Part shown: one piece after another, positions 27,771 through 35,189 of the stretch
How positions within the stretch are numbered: position 1 is the stretch's first letter
Layout: each line of letters begins with the position of its first letter
DNA from: Betaproteobacteria bacterium
GTDB taxonomy: Bacteria; Pseudomonadota; Gammaproteobacteria; Burkholderiales; SG8-41
Length of the DNA: 35,189 bases
Direction: 5' to 3'
Assembly: GCA_021414185.1 (NCBI GenBank)
Contig: JAIOOZ010000038.1
Coordinates: forward strand, 1-35,189
Notes under the pieces: model-generated
Database searches by the model: none
The model's input: only the letters and a program-made list of their open reading frames with translations
Told to the model about the DNA's origin: nothing
Program-made: the position numbers and the translations under genes

Positions 27771-28238
27771 ATGGACGGCGGAACTGCGGCAACCACAGGC
27801 ACGACCGACCCTGCCGTCACGAGCGTGCTGATCGCAGGCAACGCTGCGGTCGACTTGCTGCACAGGGCGCACCTGCTGCGCAGGCTCGAAGGTTGCAGTG
27901 TGCAACAGTTCACCGATCCGGCACAGGCTCTGGCGTGGGCAGCGGACAACGATGCCGCTCTCGCAATCGTCGACTATATGACGCCGGAATTCGACAGTCT
28001 CGAGTTTGCGCGGCGTTTCCGCGCGTGCGCCGGCAAGTCCGCAACGCCGTTGCTGATGGTCACCGCCAATCACGTCATCGAGCTGCGCCATCGCGCGCTG
28101 CAGGCCGGTGCGGAGGATTTCCTCAACAAGCCGCTTGACGGTGCGGAATTTTTCGCGTGCGTGAAAATCACGCCGGATCTGCGCGCGCGCCACAGGCAAT
28201 TCGCATTGCGCGCCGTACTGCCCGCGCAAGCGGCCTGA
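27771..28238 (+). CDS. Single-domain receiver-like protein with atypical acidic pocket
   Basis: [13 protein letters not shown]..., [16 protein letters not shown]..., LLMVTAN..., FLNKPLDG. Confidence 0.85.
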   Translation: MDGGTAATTGTTDPAVTSVLIAGNAAVDLLHRAHLLRRLEGCSVQQFTDPAQALAWAADNDAALAIVDYMTPEFDSLEFARRFRACAGKSATPLLMVTANHVIELRHRALQAGAEDFLNKPLDGAEFFACVKITPDLRARHRQFALRAVLPAQAA

Positions 28239-28243
28239 AAATC

Positions 28244-30427
28244 ATGGATACGACAATGGATATGCACGAAGCCGTGGCCAAACCGCCAGTCCATGCATTG
28301 CGCAACGCGTCACATGCGAGCACACCGTTGCGACTGCTGTGCGTCGACGATTGCGAAGCCGATGTCGCGCTCATAGTCGAAACATTGCGCAGCGGCGGAT
28401 TCGCGCCGGTTTTTCAACGCGTATGCACGCGCGAGGACATGACGGCGGCGCTCGACCGCCAGGCCTGGGACGTCGTCATTTCCGACCATTCGATGCCGCA
28501 ATTCGACGGCACGGAGGCGCTCGCGGTCGTGACCGCCCGCAAGCTCGACATCCCGTTTATCCTGGTCTCCGGCGCGGTCGGCGAGGAAATCGCCGTGCTC
28601 GCGATGAAATCAGGCGCCCACGACTACATGATGAAACAGGACCTGGGCCGCCTTGTTCCCGTGATCCGCCGCGAGCTGACCGAGGCGGAGGTGCGGCGCG
28701 CGCGGCGCCTCGCCGAAGCCAATTTGCGCTCGAGCGAGGCCTTGCTTAACTCGATCGTCAACACCGCCGCCGACGGCATCATCGTGATCGACGAGATCGG
28801 CATGCTGGAATTCGCGAACGCGGCGGTCGAACGCATGTTCGGCTGGAAGCCGCTTGAATTGATCGGACGCAACGTCGATTGCCTGCTGCCGGCGCGCCAT
28901 CGCAACGCACACCGTCCCGGCAGCGAGGATGTCGCGCTGACCAGCGGCGTGGGCCGCGAGGTCAAGGCCCAGCGCAGGAACGGCAGTGTATTCCCGATCG
29001 AGCTCACGTTCGGTGAAATGCGCATCGACGGGCGCATCAAGTACGCGGGCATCATGCGCGACGTCACCGAGCGCAAATGGGCCGAGGAGCGCATCCGCCA
29101 TCTCGCGCACTATGACGAATTGACCGGGCTGCCGAATCGGGCGCTCTTTTCGCAACTGCTCGAGCAGGCGCTGTCGGAATCGAAGTTTTCGCAGAAGCAG
29201 GTCGCGGTGCTGTTCATCGATCTGGACCGCTTCAAACTGATCAACGATTCTCTGAGCCACGCATCAGGCGACACCGTCCTGCAACAGGTGGCAAAGCGGC
29301 TGACCGAGGCGCTGCCGCGGCGCGATACGATCGCCCGCCTGGGCGGCGATGAATTCGTAGTGCTGATGCGCGATTGCAGCATTCCGGCGGACGCCGCAGA
29401 AACGGCGCAAACGCTGCTGACTGCGGTGGCGCAGCCGCTGCTGATCGAAGGGCAGGATTACCATCTGACGGCGAGCATCGGCATCAGCGCGTATCCCGGC
29501 GACGGCGAAAATTCCCAGACCATACTCAAGCATGCGGACATCGCCATGTGCCGCGCCAAGGAGCACGGCAAGAACAATTACCAGTTCTACTCCTCGCAAA
29601 TGAACCTGCATTCGTTCGAGCGCCTGGTGCTCGAGCGCTTTCTGCGCCATGCCATGGAACAGGACGAATTCCATGTTTACTACCAGCCCAAGCTTGATCT
29701 CTTGACCGGTTGCGTAACCGGCATGGAAGCGTTGCTGCGCTGGGTGCATCCGGGAATGGGCATGATTTCGCCGACCAAATTCATTCCGCTTGCGGAAGAA
29801 ACCGGACTCATCGTACCGATCGGCGCGTGGGTGCTGCGCGCGGCCTGCGCGCAAAACCGCGCGTGGCAGCTGCAGGGCCTGCCGCCGCTGCGGGTCGCCG
29901 TCAACCTGTCGGCACGGCAGTTTGCGCAGGATGATCTGCTCTCCACCATCGTCAACGTGCTCGCGGAAACCGGCCTTGCGCCCGAACTGCTCGAGCTGGA
30001 GCTCACCGAAAGCGTGACGATGGATAATCCCGAGCACGCCGCAACGCTGCTCAAGAAGCTCAAGGCGCTCGGCATCCGGCTCGCGATCGACGATTTCGGC
30101 ACCGGCTATTCCTCGCTGAGTTATCTCAAGCGGTTCCCGATCGATAACGTCAAGATCGACCGCTCCTTCATCAAGGATATCCCCGATGACGAAGACGACG
30201 TCGCAATCACGCAGGCGGTCATCGCAATGGCGCACAGCCTGCGCCTCAAGGTCATTGCGGAAGGGGTCGAATCAGAGCAGCACGTCGAGTTCCTGCGCGA
30301 GCATGGATGCGACGAGGCGCAGGGCTATCTGTTCGGCGCGCCAATGCCGGCGGACGAGTTCAGAGAGGCGATGGTACGTTGCGCAAACGGGATTCCGCTG
30401 CGTGCCAGGCTGACGAACCGGCCCTGA
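28244..30427 (+). CDS. REC-PAS-GGDEF-EAL c-di-GMP turnover protein
   Basis: REC ([24 protein letters not shown]), [55 protein letters not shown]; start trimmed. Confidence 0.95.
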   Translation: MDTTMDMHEAVAKPPVHALRNASHASTPLRLLCVDDCEADVALIVETLRSGGFAPVFQRVCTREDMTAALDRQAWDVVISDHSMPQFDGTEALAVVTARKLDIPFILVSGAVGEEIAVLAMKSGAHDYMMKQDLGRLVPVIRRELTEAEVRRARRLAEANLRSSEALLNSIVNTAADGIIVIDEIGMLEFANAAVERMFGWKPLELIGRNVDCLLPARHRNAHRPGSEDVALTSGVGREVKAQRRNGSVFPIELTFGEMRIDGRIKYAGIMRDVTERKWAEERIRHLAHYDELTGLPNRALFSQLLEQALSESKFSQKQVAVLFIDLDRFKLINDSLSHASGDTVLQQVAKRLTEALPRRDTIARLGGDEFVVLMRDCSIPADAAETAQTLLTAVAQPLLIEGQDYHLTASIGISAYPGDGENSQTILKHADIAMCRAKEHGKNNYQFYSSQMNLHSFERLVLERFLRHAMEQDEFHVYYQPKLDLLTGCVTGMEALLRWVHPGMGMISPTKFIPLAEETGLIVPIGAWVLRAACAQNRAWQLQGLPPLRVAVNLSARQFAQDDLLSTIVNVLAETGLAPELLELELTESVTMDNPEHAATLLKKLKALGIRLAIDDFGTGYSSLSYLKRFPIDNVKIDRSFIKDIPDDEDDVAITQAVIAMAHSLRLKVIAEGVESEQHVEFLREHGCDEAQGYLFGAPMPADEFREAMVRCANGIPLRARLTNRP

Positions 30428-30585
30428 TCCAATCCACTTGCCGGTTTCACGGCGCGGCCCGGTTGTCGCGGCTATTGTGCGAATTGCGCGACAAATCCGT
30501 CTCTATTCCGAAGTTTCGGGCGGCCGCCCGCCGCCATAATCCTTTTCAACAGGTGGCGCCGCCGCCTGCCGAGGGAGGTTTTATC

Positions 30586-33500
30586 ATGGGGCAACCGGCG
30601 ATCCAATCCAAATTGAGCGTGGCGCACGACGCGACGCGTGGCGCCGATGCTGAAGGCACACCGGACGTGCGCACCATCAAGGAGGCAATTGCGCGCGCCG
30701 AGGCCGAGACCAGCGCCACGCTGGCCGCCGAGACGCGCGGAGCCTGGGAAGACCATGCCCGCAGCCGTGCCACCGAACGCGCGAAAACCGAACATGAAGC
30801 GCGTCAGGAACTCGAACGCCGCGCGCGCGCCGATGAAGAAGCTGCGGAGGCAGCCCGCGCGCGCATTGCGGCGGAGCGTGTATTGCACGAGGAAGCATTG
30901 GCCCGCCGCGCTGCCGAAAGCGAAGCGTTGCGCGAAACCCAGAAACGGCTTGAGACCGAACGCGCAGCCACGCGTGCCGCCGACGAAAGGGCCGCTGCCG
31001 AACGCGCGGCCCACAGCCGGGCCGAGGGCAGACTGGCCGAGGAGCGCGCCGCCACCGAGCGTGCCCGCGTGGCCATGCAGGAATTGTCGGAATTTACCGA
31101 GCAACTGCGCAGCGGTGAAAAAGCAAGCCGCGAAGAAGCCTTGCGCGCCGCGGCGTTTCACCGCGCCCGGGTCGCGGCTGAACAGCGCGCTTTGGAGCAA
31201 TCGCAATTGCGCGTGCAGGCAGAAAGCGCCGCTGCGGCAGAAGCCGAACAGCGTGCGGTGGCCGAAACCCGCCTGCGCGACGGCGCGCTGGCGCAGGCCG
31301 AGTCGGAAGGGCAATTGCGTCTACTCGCAGAGGCGAGGGTGGCGGCCGAGGCCAAGGTCGCCGCCGAAGCGGAGGCCAGGGTCAAGGCCGAGCAAGCGGC
31401 AGTGGCCGCCGTGCAGGGCCGGAGCTTGAGCGAAGCGCAGGCGCGGGAATCCGCACAGCAGCGCGTGCGGATCGAACAGGAACTTGCGCAGACGGCCGCT
31501 GCCGCCGCGCAGCAGGCGGCGCGGGTATGCGCCGAAGCCGCGGCGCGCAACCGCGCGCAGGCGCGCGAACTCGCCGAAATCGAGGGCAAGCTCACAGCTG
31601 AAATCCACGCGCGCGCGGCCGCCGAAGCGCGCGCGCAGGCGGCACATGAGCTGCGGCGAGCAGCCGACGAGCGCGCGGAAGCGGAACAGAGGGCGCGCGA
31701 AGAAGCAGAAGCTCGCGTGCATGCCGAATCGCGCGCGCTGGCCGAGGCACGTTTGCGCCAGGCGGCCGAAACGCGCGGACGGGAGGAGGCGGCCGAACTG
31801 GCCGCGGCGGAACGCGAGGCGGCGGCGCTCGCGCAGGCGCGCGCCGAACTCGACGCGCTGACCGCCGAAGTCACGCGCGCGCGCATTACCGCCGAAAGCG
31901 AATTCAAACGCAAGGCCGAAGACCGGCTTGCGCTGGAAGCACAGGCACGCAGCGAAGCCGAAGCGCGCCTTGCCGCGGAAGCGGAACTCGAGCGCATTGC
32001 GCAGGCGCGCGTCAATGCCGAGCAACTCGCCCGCGATGCCGCCAAATTGAGCGTGCAGGCGCAGGCGCGCGAGTTCGAGCAGCAGCAAGCTGCTTTGGTC
32101 GCCGAACGCAATGCGATAGCCGCGGCGGAGCTGCACGCCCAGGCCCATGCGGAATATGCGGCGCAATCCCGGGCGCGCGCCGCCGCCGAGCATGACGCGA
32201 TTGCGGAAACAGAAATACGCCACGCGGCGGAAGCCGAAGCGATTGCAGCCTCCCGCATGCGCGAGCAAGCCGAACGCGAACTGGCGATTGCAGCGGACGA
32301 GCGTTCTCGTATCGAAGCGGCTGCGCTGCGCGAGGCGGCGGAACGTCGCGAGCGCGAGCAGGAGGCCGCGTCAGTCGCACGCGCGGCCGAACATGCCGAC
32401 CGCGCCGCGCGGCGCGCCGCGGAAGAATGCGCGGCGATGGCCCTGCAACTGGCTGCAACGGCGAACGCGCGCGCCGATTCAGAGGCAGCTGCGCAGCGCG
32501 AACTGGATGGCCGCCGCGCCACGGAGGCCGCGGCACTGGCTGCGGCCGAGAAAAGGCGCAGCCTTGAACTGGCCGCGCGCGCCGAGCTGGAGCAACGCGC
32601 GGCGGCTGACCGGGTTCTGGCACAAGAAGCCGATGAACGTCGCCGCGCGGAAAGTGCCGCGCTGGCGGCAACCGAAAAGCGGCGCAGAAACGAGCGCCGG
32701 TTCCACGCCGCGTCGAAGGCGCGCGAGTACGCGGAGTCAGAGCTTGCCGCGGTCGCAGCGACGCGCGCCCGTACCGAACTCGAACTCGCAGTCGAAGCGA
32801 ACAAGCGCGCCGGGGGCGAATGCGAAATGTTGCGAGCAACGCAGCAACGCCTGCTCTCCGAGCAACGCGCGAGCCTGGCATACGAAGCCCAGATCGACGC
32901 CGAACGGCTTGCAGCGACGGCCGGGCAGGTTGCGGAAAATTCGGCATGGGCGCGCGTGCAGACGCTGCGCGCGGCGACTGCCGCGCACCGCGCACGCGCC
33001 GCCGCCGAAAAACGGCGCGCGGCCGCAGCGCAAAAGCTCGAGCGCGCCCAGCAGGCCGCGGCGGAAGCGGCGCACGCGCGCGAAATCGAATGCGAATGCT
33101 TGCAGCAAGCCGAACAGGCACGGGCTGCGGCGGAACTCGAAACGGGTGCCGCTGCTGAAGCAGCGCGCGCCGCGCACGAAGCCGCTGCGACCGCGGCGTG
33201 CGAACGTACAAGCGCGGAGCGGCAACGCGATCTGCAAATGCAGGCGGCGCTGAGCGCCGAACGCGCGGCGTCTGCGCTGGCGCTGGCTGCGCAAAAAATC
33301 GCAGCCGAGGCCGAACAGGCAGCCATTGCGCGCCATGCCGCCGAAGTCGCGGCGACCCGTGCCCTGGAATTGAAGCTGCAGCAGGATCGCGAATTCGCTG
33401 CAGCCGCCGAGGCGCAACGCGCGGCACTTGAGTCGGAGCCGCGAGGCCTGCGCAGATGGGTGTCGGTGCTGCGGCCCTATTCCGCTGCTGGCGCCGCTGC

Positions 33501-33690
33501 GGTTTGCGGAATGTTATCCACGGTCGCGCTGATCGGTGTTGTGGCAGCGCCCCGCGCAACGGAAACAATGCTGTTGTCGTCGCAGCCCCGACCCGCCGCC
33601 GCAGCAGTCGCCTGCCAATTGTGCGCAACTGCCGAAGACGGGTTGCAGTTGAAACTGGCAACGTCGCTCGCAAAAGCCGGTGAACGATAA
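30586..33690 (+). CDS. Very long Ala/Glu/Arg-rich, proline-free helical (coiled-coil or single-alpha-helix) protein with C-terminal TM segment
   Basis: 1034 aa from ATG at 30586 preceded by the RBS-like GAGGGAGG; AEAR/AAE-type repeats throughout; TM-like YSAAGAAAVCGMLSTVALIGVVAA near the C-terminus. Confidence 0.85.
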   Translation: MGQPAIQSKLSVAHDATRGADAEGTPDVRTIKEAIARAEAETSATLAAETRGAWEDHARSRATERAKTEHEARQELERRARADEEAAEAARARIAAERVLHEEALARRAAESEALRETQKRLETERAATRAADERAAAERAAHSRAEGRLAEERAATERARVAMQELSEFTEQLRSGEKASREEALRAAAFHRARVAAEQRALEQSQLRVQAESAAAAEAEQRAVAETRLRDGALAQAESEGQLRLLAEARVAAEAKVAAEAEARVKAEQAAVAAVQGRSLSEAQARESAQQRVRIEQELAQTAAAAAQQAARVCAEAAARNRAQARELAEIEGKLTAEIHARAAAEARAQAAHELRRAADERAEAEQRAREEAEARVHAESRALAEARLRQAAETRGREEAAELAAAEREAAALAQARAELDALTAEVTRARITAESEFKRKAEDRLALEAQARSEAEARLAAEAELERIAQARVNAEQLARDAAKLSVQAQAREFEQQQAALVAERNAIAAAELHAQAHAEYAAQSRARAAAEHDAIAETEIRHAAEAEAIAASRMREQAERELAIAADERSRIEAAALREAAERREREQEAASVARAAEHADRAARRAAEECAAMALQLAATANARADSEAAAQRELDGRRATEAAALAAAEKRRSLELAARAELEQRAAADRVLAQEADERRRAESAALAATEKRRRNERRFHAASKAREYAESELAAVAATRARTELELAVEANKRAGGECEMLRATQQRLLSEQRASLAYEAQIDAERLAATAGQVAENSAWARVQTLRAATAAHRARAAAEKRRAAAAQKLERAQQAAAEAAHAREIECECLQQAEQARAAAELETGAAAEAARAAHEAAATAACERTSAERQRDLQMQAALSAERAASALALAAQKIAAEAEQAAIARHAAEVAATRALELKLQQDREFAAAAEAQRAALESEPRGLRRWVSVLRPYSAAGAAAVCGMLSTVALIGVVAAPRATETMLLSSQPRPAAAAVACQLCATAEDGLQLKLATSLAKAGER

Positions 33691-33845
33691 GAATCCCGGG
33701 TGTCACGCATGCTGATTTGCGGCGCGCGGGGTTCGCCGCGGCTCACGCGAACGGGCGATGCAGGAATTCGCGCTGGCGCAATAAGCGGATAGTCGTTAAG
33801 GATGGCGCCGCCGCAAACACTTGCGGGTCTCTGGTCTCCAGCGTG

Positions 33846-34835
33846 TCAACGGGCCGCATTACCCCGCAGGCCCACTTCCTTGAATAGCGCCGACCATTTC
33901 GCGATCTCCGTCCGGATCCTCGAGGCAAGCTCAGCGGGCGTGCTGCCGGCGGCTTCGAAACCCTGCTCGGACAATCTTTCCTTGATTTCAGGCAACGCGA
34001 CGATTCTGACGACTTCTGCATTGAGTTTTGCGACGATTGCGGGCGGCGTCTTTTTCGGTGCGACCAAGCCGAACCATTGCGCGACTTCAAAACCCGGTAA
34101 TCCGGACTCCGCGAACGTCGGCACATCGGGCGCGCCCGCCACGCGCATCGGCGTTGCCACGCCCATAACGCGCAACTTCCCTGTTTTCAGCAAAGGGAGC
34201 GCAGTCGAAAGACTGCCGAACACGAGCTGCACCTCGCCGCCTACCAGTCCGAACACAGACCCGCTGGTGCCTTTGTACGGCACATGCAACAACTTGATGC
34301 CCGCGGAGTGACTCAGGAGCTCGCCCGCGATATGTGACGTAGTTGCAACACCGGCCGACCCGTAAGCGATCTTCCCCGGTTGCGTCTTCGCGAGCTGGAT
34401 GAGCTCACGCACCGAATTGGCCTGGAGCGACGGATGCACCATGAGGAAATTCGGAATCATGGCCATCAGTGAAATCGGCGCGAAATCGTTGATCACGTCG
34501 TAAGGCAAATCGGGAGTAAGCGCGGCGCCGACCGAAAATTGGCTCGATGAAGCGACCAGAATGGTATAGCCGTCGGGTGCGGCACCCGCAGCGAGCTGCA
34601 CTCCGATTACTCCGCCGCCGCCTGCCCGATTGTCGATGACGATCTGCTGGCCCCATTTTTCGGTCAGCTTTTGCCCGACAGCGCGCGCGACGAAATCCAC
34701 CGCGCCGCCCGGGGCAGTCGCCGAAATGAACCGGATGGATTTGCTGGGAAACTCCTGCGCCGCGGCCGCCGGCGGTCGGAGCATCATTGCTGCAACCGCA
34801 GCCGCAGCGAATACATGTAATTTCACGGCTCTCAC
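33846..34835 (-). CDS. Tripartite tricarboxylate transporter substrate-binding protein (Bug/TctC family)
   Basis: QEFPSKSIRFISATAPGGAVDFVARAVGQKLTEKWGQQIVIDNRAGGGGVIGVQLAAGAAPDGYTILVASSSQFSVGAAL is classic Bug. Confidence 0.95.
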   Translation of the reverse strand: MRAVKLHVFAAAAVAAMMLRPPAAAAQEFPSKSIRFISATAPGGAVDFVARAVGQKLTEKWGQQIVIDNRAGGGGVIGVQLAAGAAPDGYTILVASSSQFSVGAALTPDLPYDVINDFAPISLMAMIPNFLMVHPSLQANSVRELIQLAKTQPGKIAYGSAGVATTSHIAGELLSHSAGIKLLHVPYKGTSGSVFGLVGGEVQLVFGSLSTALPLLKTGKLRVMGVATPMRVAGAPDVPTFAESGLPGFEVAQWFGLVAPKKTPPAIVAKLNAEVVRIVALPEIKERLSEQGFEAAGSTPAELASRIRTEIAKWSALFKEVGLRGNAAR

Positions 34836-34837
34836 GC

Positions 34838-35188
34838 CTAGCGCTTCTGCTCGAGAAGCCCGGCTTGCTTGACCAGCTTCGAGAACTTCGCGAATTCGCT
34901 GCCGATGAACTTGGCAAATTCTTCGGGTGTGCCGCTTTCCAATTCATAACTCTGCGCGGCGAAACGCTCCCTGATTTCGGGCAGCGCCAGGATCGCGATG
35001 ACCTCTCTGTTGAGTGTCGTGATGAGCGCACGCGGCGTTCCCCGCGGTACGACAACGCCTTGCCATTGCAAGACTTCATATCCGGGGACGCCGGACTCGA
35101 TGAACGTTGGAACTTCCGGCAGCGTGGGTATGCGCTTGGCGGTCGTGATGCCGAGAACCTTCAGTTTCCCCGCCTTGATCATCGGCAA
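34838..35188 (-). CDS. Second Bug/TctC substrate-binding protein, 5' end truncated by the window edge
   Basis: MIKAGKLKVLGITTAKRIPTLPEVPTFIESGVPGYEVLQWQGVVVPRGTPRALITTLNREVI is the Bug C-terminal half; the frame stays open to the edge. Confidence 0.9.
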   Translation of the reverse strand: MPMIKAGKLKVLGITTAKRIPTLPEVPTFIESGVPGYEVLQWQGVVVPRGTPRALITTLNREVIAILALPEIRERFAAQSYELESGTPEEFAKFIGSEFAKFSKLVKQAGLLEQKR

Positions 35189-35189
35189 C

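Noticed and set aside
31158-33326. 722-aa antisense ORF (Ser/Ala/Cys/Arg-rich), and the 564-aa ORF 32012..33706 on the same strand
   Set aside because: Shadow ORFs opposite the repetitive GCN/GAR/CGN codons of the coiled-coil gene; composition is the simple reverse complement of that low-complexity sequence, with no domain-like features.
1-35189. CRISPR array, tRNA/rRNA genes, transposase, prophage or defence genes
   Set aside because: None could be recognised from the sequence or the ORF translations.

Overview
The window is 35.2 kb of high-GC, Burkholderiales/betaproteobacteria-like chromosome, and most of it is a flagellar late-biogenesis locus. From left to right: the 3' end of a probable flgL; a small lipoprotein; a hypothetical gene; a DUF2442/DUF4160 pair; fliR-Q-P-O-N-M-L-K-J-I-H-G-F on the minus strand; divergent fliE; a YcgR-type PilZ flagellar brake; an FlhB-C-terminal-like protein and a second FliK-domain protein; fliT, fliS, fliD and fliC; two tandem GGEEF diguanylate cyclases; a NarL-type regulator with a REC-PAS-HisKA_3 kinase; a PAS-PAS histidine kinase with an Rcp1-like regulator; a divergent stand-alone receiver; a REC-PAS-GGDEF-EAL protein; a very long proline-free Ala/Glu/Arg-rich helical protein with a C-terminal transmembrane segment; and two tandem Bug/TctC solute-binding proteins, the second cut by the window edge. 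No RNA genes, CRISPR arrays or transposons were seen. The flagellar genes are ordinary. The points most worth a second look are: (1) near-consensus FliA (sigma-28) promoters with identical -35 boxes and 11-nt spacers upstream of fliC and of a diguanylate cyclase; (2) an FlhDC-box-like inverted repeat between fliF and fliE, with a shared 13-mer upstream of fliL; (3) the roughly 1034-aa tail-anchored coiled-coil protein; (4) degenerate receiver domains; (5) a palindrome upstream of the DUF4160/DUF2442 pair; and (6) a 25-bp imperfect inverted repeat with an alternative inner hairpin after fliE. I did not find convincing evidence of a wholly new multi-gene system. The coiled-coil protein next to a c-di-GMP/two-component cluster is the best candidate for undescribed biology. 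All family names come from reading the translations; no database search was run.
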